Origin: Rhodanobacter glycinis
GTDB taxonomy: Bacteria; Pseudomonadota; Gammaproteobacteria; Xanthomonadales; Rhodanobacteraceae
Direction of reading: 5' to 3'
NCBI RefSeq assembly: GCF_900114325.1
Contig: NZ_FOSR01000002.1
Span: 1 to 64,000 of the forward strand
DNA: 64,000 nt
Below, piece by piece: positions 8,336 to 16,303 of this stretch. The translations under genes and the position numbers were made by a program. The notes beneath the pieces are model-generated. The model saw only the letters and a list, made by a program, of their open reading frames with translations. It searched no databases and had not been told where the DNA came from. Each line of letters starts with the position of its first letter. The stretch's first letter is position 1.

Positions 8336-9100
8336 ATGAACGGCAAGCATTTTCTTGTGACGATGATCGGCGTGGGCTTGCTCCACTGGGGTGCCCCGGC
8401 GTTTGCCGCCGATACCCACGGCCACCGCAGTTTGCAGGAAGTCTCCGACACCGACCTCGGCGCCATGCGCGGCCGCTACACCATCGGCAACAATGCGGTG
8501 GCGTGGTTCGGCGTAAGCATGATCTCCACCTGGCGCAGCAGCACCGGCCAGCTATTGCAGGGCACGCTCACGCTGGGCATGGATTTCAGGCATGACCAAC
8601 CGCAAGTCAGTTTCACCCCCACGGTAAGCATCACGGCCGCCCAAGCACTACCCGCGGGCTCGCCCAACGACCCGAACCGCAGCGCAAGCAACCAAGGCCT
8701 GGCCAATATCGGGGGTATGGTGCAAAGCGTGCAGGTAGCCGGCGACGGCAACCTTGCCAGCAACCTGACCAGCCTGGTCATCCGCGACGGCGGCACGCCG
8801 CCAGGCGGCAGTTCCGGCAGCGGTATCCCGCTCGGCACGAGCGCCGATGGCGCCACCGTCAGTGCCGGCTACGCCAACGGCGTGGCGCAGGTGCTGCTCG
8901 ACATTCCCGGTCAAGGCAGCCTGCGGCAATGGATACAGCCCGGCAGCCTCGGCCAGAGCGTGCAGCTCACCTCCGACAACCAGTGGGTGAGCAACACCAT
9001 GCAGATCGAACTGATCCGCCAGACGACAGCCGGCAACCTCCAGCTCATGCAAGGCGTGACGCAAGCCCTCGGACTCACCCGAGGCATCGGCAACCGCTGA
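8336..9100 (+). CDS. FapE-like exported protein
   Basis: A 254-residue protein with a signal peptide ending Ala-Phe-Ala-Ala near residue 24, then VSDTDLGAMRGRY, an acidic-plus-LRGRY-type motif common near the start of mature Fap-linked proteins. Next comes a beta-rich region with alternating polar and hydrophobic residues, then a Gly/Ser-rich segment around residues 160-180. No enzyme motif is seen. Its place between the C39 peptidase and the outer-membrane channel corresponds to fapE, a minor extracellular fibre component in Pseudomonas. Ribosome site GAGGA lies nine bases before the ATG. Confidence 0.65.
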   Translation: MNGKHFLVTMIGVGLLHWGAPAFAADTHGHRSLQEVSDTDLGAMRGRYTIGNNAVAWFGVSMISTWRSSTGQLLQGTLTLGMDFRHDQPQVSFTPTVSITAAQALPAGSPNDPNRSASNQGLANIGGMVQSVQVAGDGNLASNLTSLVIRDGGTPPGGSSGSGIPLGTSADGATVSAGYANGVAQVLLDIPGQGSLRQWIQPGSLGQSVQLTSDNQWVSNTMQIELIRQTTAGNLQLMQGVTQALGLTRGIGNR

Positions 9101-9146
9101 GGATCGCACCGCCCGGCGATTCTTCCGCAACAGGGGAACCATCATC

Positions 9147-10520
9147 ATGCAAAGAAAACTCCTGGTCACCACGGTGACCTGCAGCTTGTCCATCGGCATG
9201 CCCGCTTGCGCCCTGGCCCAGCAGACCCAGGCCGCGCAGGCCACACCGTCGGCGCAAGACCGGAACGACGTCCAGGCACTCAATCGCGAACTGCAAACGC
9301 TGAAGGCAAGCTACGCGCAGCAGGTACGCCAACTGCGCGAACTGGACATGCAGGTGCAGGCACTGCAGGCACGGATCGCCGGCAAAACCGCAGCCATCCC
9401 GATACCCGCCGTGGCGTCCGCTTCCGGATCGACCACACCCAACCCGTCGCCGCCGCAAAACACCATCAAGCCACAAGCCAACGCAACCGCCGCGGAAAAC
9501 GGACAGGCCGGTAGCCACGCCGCCGAGCAACAGGCCAGGCAAAGTCCATCCACGCGCAGCCTGCAGGATGCCCTGCAGCAGAACACCTCGGTCTTCACGC
9601 GCAAGCTGACGATCGAAAACGGCCTCACCTACGCCTGGTACGACCGCAAGCAACTCACGCTCAACGGCTTCCTGGCGCTGGATGCCATCTTCCTCGGCAA
9701 TATCGCGCTGCAAGACGTGAAGTCCGATCTGCTGACCTACGACCTGACCACGCGCTACGGCGTCAGCCAGCGCATGACGCTGAGTCTGGATGTGCCCTAC
9801 CTCGCGCGCCGAACCGCCTATTTCCAGGGAGGTGCCGGTGGTTCGGCCGCGGCCACCCAGGAGGAAGCCACCGATGGCAAGGGCATCGGCGACGTCAGCT
9901 TCAGCGCCAACTACGAGCTGTTCACCGAGACGGCGCATCGCCCGGGTACGGTATTGACGTTCGGTGTCGTGGCGCCCACCGGGCGCGCGCCCTACGGCAT
10001 CGACTGGAGTACCCCCGGCGGCCCGGGCAGCGACAATGCCACCCATGGAAAATTCGCCGTGCCGGTACGGCAGCCGACCGGCAACGGACTGTGGCAGGCC
10101 ACGTTCGGCGTCTCGGTGGTCAAGACGATGGATCCGGCCATCGTGTTCGCCAACCTGGCCTACACGCATGCGTTCCCGCGCAGCTTCGCGGACATCGACA
10201 CCGACCCGCAGACCACCACCCCCGGCAGCGTGAAACTGGGCGACGCCTACACGTATGGCGCGGGCGTGGCGTTCGCCTTCAACGAACGCACCAGCCTCAG
10301 CCTTTCTTTCAGCGACAAGCTCAGCGCCAAGGCCTCGTTGCGCGCGCCGAAGGGTCGCTGGGCCAAGGTGACCGGCAGTGACGCCAATGCCGCTGCGTTC
10401 AACATGGGGGTGACGTACGCTCTCAGTCGCCATACGACACTGGTCACCATGCTGGGCATCGGCCTGACACCGGATGCGCCCAACTTCACCCTGACCTTCA
10501 AGATTCCCTACACCTTGTGA
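9147..10520 (+). CDS. fapF: FapF-like outer-membrane amyloid secretion channel
   Basis: A 457-residue protein in the FapF layout: signal peptide to about residue 25, a coiled coil at about 38-80 (RELQTLKASYAQQVRQLRELDMQVQALQ), a Pro/Ala/Gln linker to about 145, then a beta-barrel of alternating strands ending in FTLTFKIPYTL. In Pseudomonas, FapF trimers export FapB, FapC and FapE across the outer membrane, with the coiled coil in the periplasm and a plug gating the pore. It is the last gene of the plus-strand operon; a long palindromic element follows. Confidence 0.82.
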   Translation: MQRKLLVTTVTCSLSIGMPACALAQQTQAAQATPSAQDRNDVQALNRELQTLKASYAQQVRQLRELDMQVQALQARIAGKTAAIPIPAVASASGSTTPNPSPPQNTIKPQANATAAENGQAGSHAAEQQARQSPSTRSLQDALQQNTSVFTRKLTIENGLTYAWYDRKQLTLNGFLALDAIFLGNIALQDVKSDLLTYDLTTRYGVSQRMTLSLDVPYLARRTAYFQGGAGGSAAATQEEATDGKGIGDVSFSANYELFTETAHRPGTVLTFGVVAPTGRAPYGIDWSTPGGPGSDNATHGKFAVPVRQPTGNGLWQATFGVSVVKTMDPAIVFANLAYTHAFPRSFADIDTDPQTTTPGSVKLGDAYTYGAGVAFAFNERTSLSLSFSDKLSAKASLRAPKGRWAKVTGSDANAAAFNMGVTYALSRHTTLVTMLGIGLTPDAPNFTLTFKIPYTL

Positions 10521-10554
10521 GACATGGCCAGGCCATCATCCGGCATGGCCGACC

Positions 10555-10718
10555 AGGAGCGTGGGCGGTAGAAACTTTCGAGGCGAAAAAGTGGCTGTGT
10601 GAGGACAGATTTTCGACGATTCGCCGGCCCATAGTGGTTCTATGGGCCAAGAAGCGACGGACATATGGACCACGCAGCCACTTTTGCAGCCCGGAAGATT
10701 TCTGCCGCCCACGCTCCT
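10555..10718. repeat. 164-bp palindromic element
   Basis: The two halves are near-complete reverse complements. AGGAGCGTGGGCGG at 10555-10568 pairs with the same word reversed at the right end (10705-10718), and AAAAGTGGCTG at about 10587-10597 pairs with CAGCCACTTTT near 10676-10686. At the centre is a perfect hairpin, GGCCCATAG-N5-CTATGGGCC (10625-10647). The right end overlaps the first bases of the stop codon of the convergent activator gene. It contains no open frame of note; it may be a MITE or REP-type repeat that also serves as a bidirectional terminator. Confidence 0.7.
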
Positions 10719-12045
10719 AGCGCATTTCCGCCAGCGCCAGGCGATGCTTCTTGCACAAGCGGTACACGGTGACGCGCGACACCTTCAACCGTCGCGCGCA
10801 CTCGCTGATGTTGAAACGGCTGGCGCGCAGGCACGCCACCACCGTCTCGCGCTCCACCTCCACCCGGGCCCGGTCAAGCCCGGCAAGCGGTGACGGATCG
10901 GTGGCGGACAGATCGAGATCGGCCACGCTGATCAGTGCGTCCTCGGCCAGCACGGCGGCGCGTTGCACGCGATTGAGCAACTCGCGCACATTGCCGGGCC
11001 ACGCGAACCCGCGCATCGCCTGCAAGGCCGAGCGGCTGAAGCCGCGCGCCAGGCAACGATGCTGTGCCCGGAAACCTTCGAGGAACTGCTGTGCCAGCAA
11101 CTCCATGTCATCCTCGCGTTCGCGCAAGGCGGGCATGCGCAGGCGCAGCACGTTCAACCGGTAATACAGGTCTTCGCGAAAGCGGCCCTGCGCCACCGCC
11201 TTTTCCAGATCCACATGGGTCGCCGCCAACACCCGTACGTCGGGCCGGATCGGCTGGGTGGAACCGACCCGCTCCAGCGTCCCTTCCTGCAACAGGCGCA
11301 GCAGGCTGGTTTGCGCCTCCGCCGGCAGGTCGCCGACTTCATCGAGAAACACGGTGCCACCCGCCGCCGCCTCGAAGCGCCCGGCATGCCGCGCATTCGC
11401 GCCGGTGAATGAACCGCGCTCGTGGCCGAACAACTCGGACTGCACCAGGTTCAGCGGCAGGGCGCCGCAGTTGATCGCCGCAAACGGTCGCTCGCGGCGC
11501 GACGACTGCTGATGCAGCGCGCAGGCGGCCAATTCCTTGCCGGTCCCGGTTTCGCCGGTAATCAACACCGGCAGGTCCACCGGCGCGTACTTGAGGATGC
11601 TGGCCATCACCAGCTGGATGGCCTGGCTGTGCCCGGTGAGGCCGGCCACGCAGGGCATCATGACGGCCCAGCGACCGTCGCGAATCGCCTGCAACGTCGT
11701 CGACAACTGCTTCATCTCGAACGGCGCGGTGAAGGATGCCGTACAGGCCGAAAGCACCGGTTGCACCAGCGGGTCCTGCACCTGATCGGCGTCCGTCATC
11801 AGCAACAGCCACGGCAGCCAGGGATGGTCGGCAACCAGGTTGCGCAAGGCCGGCAACACTTCGGCATCGCATCGTCGCAGATCGGCGATCGCTACCACGA
11901 TGTCGCCGTGGCGCATGCCGATGCCGTTGCCGTCCTGCGCGTCGGTAACCCGCACGCGCCAACCCGCCTGCGCCACGCCATCGACCTCTCCCGCCGACGG
12001 CTGCCCGAACCACACCACGCAATGTTGGGGTGTCTTGCTGGCCAT
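10717..12045 (-). CDS. Sigma-54-dependent transcriptional activator (probable regulator of the amyloid operon)
   Basis: A 442-residue enhancer-binding protein. Residues 1-130 form a divergent receiver-like sensory domain without a recognisable phospho-acceptor aspartate, somewhat like VpsR-type regulators. The AAA+ domain (about 135-375) has Walker A GETGTGKE (164-171), the sigma-54 contact loop as GSFTGA (211-216), Walker B FLDE (233-236) and RFREDLYYRLNV. The C-terminus is a Fis-type helix-turn-helix (about 412-433, ECARRLKVSRVTVYRL). Start MASKTPQ follows AGGGGGC. It converges on the Fap-like operon, which has a consensus sigma-54 promoter, so local control is a strong inference. Confidence 0.88.
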   Translation of the reverse strand: MASKTPQHCVVWFGQPSAGEVDGVAQAGWRVRVTDAQDGNGIGMRHGDIVVAIADLRRCDAEVLPALRNLVADHPWLPWLLLMTDADQVQDPLVQPVLSACTASFTAPFEMKQLSTTLQAIRDGRWAVMMPCVAGLTGHSQAIQLVMASILKYAPVDLPVLITGETGTGKELAACALHQQSSRRERPFAAINCGALPLNLVQSELFGHERGSFTGANARHAGRFEAAAGGTVFLDEVGDLPAEAQTSLLRLLQEGTLERVGSTQPIRPDVRVLAATHVDLEKAVAQGRFREDLYYRLNVLRLRMPALREREDDMELLAQQFLEGFRAQHRCLARGFSRSALQAMRGFAWPGNVRELLNRVQRAAVLAEDALISVADLDLSATDPSPLAGLDRARVEVERETVVACLRASRFNISECARRLKVSRVTVYRLCKKHRLALAEMR

Positions 12046-12168
12046 GCTTGCCCCCTGTCCCTGTTTCCGCGATCCATCCGGCGAGACCGCCGGACGGCTG
12101 CGAATCCCGGCATAACTCCCACCCCGCACAGGGTGGTTTGCCTTTGACGATGCATTCCAAACATGTCA

Positions 12169-12192
12169 AAAGTGTGATGTACATCACACTTT
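12169..12192. promoter_or_regulatory. CRP/Clp-type operator
   Basis: A perfect 24-bp palindrome centred at 12180/12181 contains the canonical TGTGA-N6-TCACA core flanked by symmetrical A and T runs. It lies about 135 bp upstream of the sigma-54 activator gene, and on that strand a TTGACA hexamer overlaps its edge (12164-12169). In Xanthomonadales such sites are bound by Clp, a CRP-family protein that responds to cyclic di-GMP in Xanthomonas. Which ligand applies here is inference. Confidence 0.75.
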
Positions 12193-12249
12193 ATACACCC
12201 GCATTCCCTCCGTATGCCAGCGCCTCACGCAAGGGGGCAACAGCCGGAA

Positions 12250-13068
12250 TCAGTCCAGGAACAGGTCCGGCAACAGGCGGGAACCCGCCTGCACGGCGTA
12301 ATGCCCGAAGTCGGTGACGCCGGCCTCGCGCAGCACTTCGTCGTCGATGGCGAAATGACCGGTGTAATCGCGGGCGGGGCGGGTCAGGATGGCGTGCGCG
12401 GCATCGGCCACGATGTCGGGGGTCCGGCAATGTTCGGGCTTTACCCCGTCGATCATCCCGATCGCCGCGGTGGCGATCACCGTACGCGGCCACAACGCAT
12501 TCACCGCGATGCACAGCGGCGCGAACTCGGCGCTCATGCCCAGCACGCACAGGCTCATGCCGTACTTGGCAATGGTGTAGGCGGTGTGCGGCGCAAACCA
12601 TTTCGGGTCGAGGTTCGGCGGCGGCGAAAGCATCAGCACATGCGGATTGGCCGCTTTTTTCAGGTACGGCAAGCAAGCCTGGGTGACCAGGAAGGTGCCG
12701 CGGGTGTTGACCTGGTGCATCAGGTCGAAGCGCTTCATCGGCGTGTCTTCGGTACCGGCCAGCCAGATCGCGCTGGCATTGTTCACCACGATGTCGATGC
12801 CACCGAAATGCTCCGCCGCCTGGGCCGCTGCGGCATGCACCTGCTCCTCATCCCGGATATCCGTCTTCAACGCCAGCGCGTTGCCGCCCGCGGCCTCGAC
12901 CTCGGCCGCCGCCGTGTGGATGGTGCCTGGCAATTTCGGATTGGGCACGCCGCTCTTGGCGGCAATCGCCACGTTGGCGCCATCACGCGCCGCGCGTAGC
13001 GCAATGGCCAGGCCGATGCCACGCGAGGCACCGGTGATGAACAGGGTTTTGCCAGCCAGGGTTTGCAT
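12250..13068 (-). CDS. SDR family oxidoreductase (HSDL2-like)
   Basis: A 272-residue short-chain dehydrogenase/reductase with the cofactor motif TGASRGIG (residues 13-20), NNAS and the catalytic YxxxK as YTIAK. The segment SPPPNLDPKWFAPHTAYTIAKYGMSL is typical of the hydroxysteroid dehydrogenase-like 2 subgroup, which keeps a long form of the family. The substrate is unknown. Ser in the usual SDR catalytic position is part of the SPP motif. It is followed by the CRP-type operator of the next gene and stands apart from its neighbours. Confidence 0.85.
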   Translation of the reverse strand: MQTLAGKTLFITGASRGIGLAIALRAARDGANVAIAAKSGVPNPKLPGTIHTAAAEVEAAGGNALALKTDIRDEEQVHAAAAQAAEHFGGIDIVVNNASAIWLAGTEDTPMKRFDLMHQVNTRGTFLVTQACLPYLKKAANPHVLMLSPPPNLDPKWFAPHTAYTIAKYGMSLCVLGMSAEFAPLCIAVNALWPRTVIATAAIGMIDGVKPEHCRTPDIVADAAHAILTRPARDYTGHFAIDDEVLREAGVTDFGHYAVQAGSRLLPDLFLD

Positions 13069-13155
13069 GCCAGGTTCCGTCGCCGAGGATGAACGCCCAG
13101 TCTACGCGGGACGATGGCCACCGCCACGCGCGCAGCCCGAAGCGATCGGTGGCGC

Positions 13156-13758
13156 TCAGGCTTTCTGGAAACGCGGCAGGATATCGCGCAGTTCGGCCAG
13201 GCGATGCAGGGGGTCGACCAGCTCCAGCATCCGCTGCTGTTCGTCCCCCGCCAACGGCAGCAGCTCGGCCAGGCGGAAACCCAGCCAGCTGGCGTCTTCG
13301 TAGGCCTCGCGCGGCGCATCCTTCCATTGCGGCGCCATCGTCTCGATCAGCCGCTCAAGAATCGTTTGCAACAATGCAAACTCCACCGGCACCAACTGCG
13401 CCAGTTCCTCCGGCAGCCATTCCACGTCGCCGCGCAACTGGCCGTCGGCGCGCACCCGCGTACGGCTGACGCGAAAGCGCCGGCTGCCTTCGGCGGAAAT
13501 GCCGAGCAAGCCGTCCGCACCATGGTGGAAATCGGTAATCCGCGCCAACGTCCCCACCGCAGCCGGAACCGCCGGCGCGCCCACCTCGTGGCCTTCCAGG
13601 ATCAGGCACACGCCAAAGCCGCAATCGTTGCGCGTGCATTCGCGCACCAGGTCCAGGTAGCGCGGTTCGAAGATGCGCAGCTGCAACTGGCCGCCCGGAT
13701 ACAGCACGCTGGACAGCGGGAACAGGGGCAGTTCGACGAGGTTGGAAGGGCCAGCCAT
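13156..13758 (-). CDS. LON peptidase substrate-binding domain protein
   Basis: A stand-alone LON N-terminal (substrate-binding) domain of about 200 residues without the ATPase or protease modules. Typical features are LVELPLFPLSSVLYPGGQLQLRIFEPRYLDLV near the start, FGVCLI, VGTLARITDF and SRRFRV. Such proteins are common in proteobacteria but of uncertain role, perhaps adaptor-like. The start is set at MAGPSNLVELPLF; an ATG 28 codons upstream is possible, and neither has a clear ribosome site. It is divergent from an ABC exporter. Confidence 0.8.
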   Translation of the reverse strand: MAGPSNLVELPLFPLSSVLYPGGQLQLRIFEPRYLDLVRECTRNDCGFGVCLILEGHEVGAPAVPAAVGTLARITDFHHGADGLLGISAEGSRRFRVSRTRVRADGQLRGDVEWLPEELAQLVPVEFALLQTILERLIETMAPQWKDAPREAYEDASWLGFRLAELLPLAGDEQQRMLELVDPLHRLAELRDILPRFQKA

Positions 13759-13917
13759 CGGCCAAGTGTATCCGTCGACGACATGCCCCGTCCCGGCAGC
13801 GTTCACGCTTCCGACTCGGGCCGGAGGCTGTCCACCGGACATGCAGCACGCGCAAGACTGGACGCCGACCGGGCGCCGGCGTCACATTGGCGACTTCCAG
13901 CCAAAGGGAATTCGGAG

Positions 13918-14853
13918 ATGCCCGTGCTTGACCAGGAATCGACACTCGCCACCGATCTCGCTCGACCGCCATCGACCGATACCGCGCCGGTGGTTCGCGT
14001 GCGTGCGCTGCGCAAATCCTTCAAGAAGCGCGAGGTGCTGTGCGGCATCGACTGGGACGTGCCGGCCGGTCGCGTGATCGGCCTGCTCGGCCGCAATGGC
14101 GCCGGCAAGACCACCCTGCTGCGCTGTCTGCTCGGTCTGTCACCGATCGATGGCGGCAACGTGGAACTGTTCGGCGAACCGATGACCGAGCCGGGTGGCG
14201 AACGCATGCACCGCATCGGTTTCGTGCCGCAGACTTTCGACCTGTTCCCGTGGATGAAAGTGCGCGCCTACCTCGACTTCACCGCGGCGTTCTACGCGAA
14301 CTGGAACCACGCGCTGACCGACCGCCTGCTCGCCGACTGGCAACTCGACCCGAAGCAGAAGATCGGCGAGCTGTCGCAGGGCCAGCGGCAGAAGCTGGCG
14401 ATCGTGCGCGCGATCGCGCCCGAGCCCGACTTGCTGGTGCTGGACGAACCGGTGGCCAGCCTCGACCCGCAGGCGCGCCGCGCCTTCATGGGCGAGCTGC
14501 TGGAACTGATGCGCCAACCGGGCAAGACGGTGATCTTCTCCACCCACATCACCGCCGACCTGGAACGCGCCGAGGCCGACATCACCTTGCTGCGCGACGG
14601 CGCGATCCAGTTCACCCGCCCGCTGGCCGAACTGCGCCAGCGGATGCGCCGCGTGGTACTCAGCCGTCCGGGCGGCTGGACCGAAGCGCCGGTAGTCGCC
14701 GGCCTGCTCAAGGCCACGGTGAAAGGCGGTGAGGCGCAATTACTGGTGGAAGATCCGAGTGTGGAAAGCCTGCACGCGCTGGCCGAACGCGAAGGCGCCG
14801 AGCTGCGCATCGAAACGCCCACGCTGGAAGACCTGTTCGTGGAGCTGGCATGA
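13918..14853 (+). CDS. ABC transporter ATP-binding protein
   Basis: A 311-residue ABC ATPase with Walker A GRNGAGKTT, Q-loop FVPQTFDLFPWM, signature variant ELSQGQRQKL, Walker B LLVLDEPVASLDP and the H-loop STH. The domain layout, with about 90 extra C-terminal residues ending in TPTLEDLFVEL, is that of the exporter-type (CcmA/GldA-like) ATPases. The gene overlaps the permease gene by four bases (ATGA), so the pair forms one transporter. The substrate is not evident. Confidence 0.9.
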   Translation: MPVLDQESTLATDLARPPSTDTAPVVRVRALRKSFKKREVLCGIDWDVPAGRVIGLLGRNGAGKTTLLRCLLGLSPIDGGNVELFGEPMTEPGGERMHRIGFVPQTFDLFPWMKVRAYLDFTAAFYANWNHALTDRLLADWQLDPKQKIGELSQGQRQKLAIVRAIAPEPDLLVLDEPVASLDPQARRAFMGELLELMRQPGKTVIFSTHITADLERAEADITLLRDGAIQFTRPLAELRQRMRRVVLSRPGGWTEAPVVAGLLKATVKGGEAQLLVEDPSVESLHALAEREGAELRIETPTLEDLFVELA

Positions 14854-16265
14854 AGGCGGTCTGGCAACTGTGGCTGCAGCCGTGCCGGCAGACCACGCTG
14901 ATCGCGGTGCTGGTTCAGCTGATGTGGTTGGGTGGCGCGGTGGCGCTGGGCTTGATGCCGGCCATGGGCAATGCCGCCGCTTCGGGCGCCGCGATACTGT
15001 TCGGCGGTGGCACGTGGCTGTGGTTCATGATGATCGGACAGTGCCTGCGCGGTCTGTGCCGACCGGAAAGCTTCCTGCTGCCGGATTTCCGCCGCCACTT
15101 GGCCTGGGGCGGCGCGCTGGAACTGGCGCAATGGGTGCTGCTGCCGACCCTGGCTGCGGCTGTGCTCGGCGCACCACACGTGTGGCTGGCCGGTACGCTG
15201 ATCCTGTTGCTGGCGGCGATCGGACTGGCCTCCGGCACCGAGCGTTACATCAACCTGATGATCTGGGGCGTCTTCGTGCTGGCCGGCTGGAAGCCCGGGC
15301 TGGCGTCGCAAATCGCGCGCGCGGCCGCTGCATCGCCATTGACGATACCGCTGCTGTTGCTCGTGGCGGTGCTGCTCGTACGGCTGACGCTGCGATCGAT
15401 GCTGCGTATCGAGGATCGCGAGGCAGATGTTTCGCCGCTGTCGAACACCCAGCTCGGACGCTCGCGCATGCGCCCCGTGGACGGCAGACCGGCGCGCCGC
15501 GGCAAACTGACCAAGGTCATCACTGCCTGGTTCGACGGCACCTCGCAACGCGCGATGGAATCCGCACTGGCCCGCTATCGGCAGCGGCCATCGTGGCGAT
15601 TGCGCGCAGTGTTGGTGCGCCGCCTGCTGCTGCCACACGACAATCCGCAGGCAATCGCGCTGCGCCTGTTGCTGGTGGCGGTGATCGTGTCGTTCTACGT
15701 CATTGCGGTGATGCATCGCCAGCGCTTCAACGCCGAGATCGTCGGCGCCTACGCCATCCTGCTGTGCCTGTCACGCTTCCCCCAACTGGGCCGCGGCATG
15801 CGCCGGATGCAACCGAACCTGGCCGACCTCTACCTGACGCTGGCCCCGCAAACCCGCGCGGATTACCAGAAGACGCTGATCGACGCGCTGCTGATCCTGG
15901 TGCCGATCAGCGTGCTCAGCGCGCTGGCGTACACCGCGCTGGGGGTGGTACTGGTGCACGCGACCGAGCCGGCACGCATGCTGGTCGACGCCGCCATCGT
16001 GGCGGCACCGGCCAGTCTGGTCGCGCTGGCGGTACACCTGATCGGTCCGGAAGGCACGTTGGGCCGTTCGTTGGTCGACATCGTGGTGACACTCGGCGCG
16101 ATGGCCGTGTACTGGGGTGGCTACTGGCTGCTTGGCGCGCTCGGCTTCGCCCTCGGCGGTCTCGTGTTGGTGATCGTCACGATGAGTTTCGGCTTGACCG
16201 TATGGGTTGCCGCGCAACGCGAATACCAGCGCCGGCCGCCATGCTTCGACGCGCCGCTGACTTGA
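14850..16265 (+). CDS. ABC transporter permease, unassigned family
   Basis: A 471-residue integral membrane protein with about ten hydrophobic segments in two sets separated by a long polar cytoplasmic stretch (roughly residues 190-260, rich in Arg). It is translationally coupled to the ATPase upstream. I do not recognise a named permease family motif. A single gene with two membrane halves would fit an exporter working as monomer or dimer with two ATPase copies. A good terminator follows. Confidence 0.75.
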   Translation: MKAVWQLWLQPCRQTTLIAVLVQLMWLGGAVALGLMPAMGNAAASGAAILFGGGTWLWFMMIGQCLRGLCRPESFLLPDFRRHLAWGGALELAQWVLLPTLAAAVLGAPHVWLAGTLILLLAAIGLASGTERYINLMIWGVFVLAGWKPGLASQIARAAAASPLTIPLLLLVAVLLVRLTLRSMLRIEDREADVSPLSNTQLGRSRMRPVDGRPARRGKLTKVITAWFDGTSQRAMESALARYRQRPSWRLRAVLVRRLLLPHDNPQAIALRLLLVAVIVSFYVIAVMHRQRFNAEIVGAYAILLCLSRFPQLGRGMRRMQPNLADLYLTLAPQTRADYQKTLIDALLILVPISVLSALAYTALGVVLVHATEPARMLVDAAIVAAPASLVALAVHLIGPEGTLGRSLVDIVVTLGAMAVYWGGYWLLGALGFALGGLVLVIVTMSFGLTVWVAAQREYQRRPPCFDAPLT

Positions 16266-16274
16266 TGCTTTTCT

Positions 16275-16303
16275 CCCTCTCCCCAAAGGGGAGAGGGGGT
16301 TTT
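16275..16303 (+). terminator. Rho-independent terminator after the ABC transporter
   Basis: A 10-bp stem CCCTCTCCCC / GGGGAGAGGG (16275-16284 and 16288-16297) with an AAA loop is followed by GGTTTT. It lies between the permease stop and the convergent mpl stop. Confidence 0.75.

Noticed and set aside
14292-15716. A 474-codon minus-strand frame opposite the ABC transporter genes
   Set aside because: Gln/Arg-rich antisense shadow; no ribosome site and no domain.
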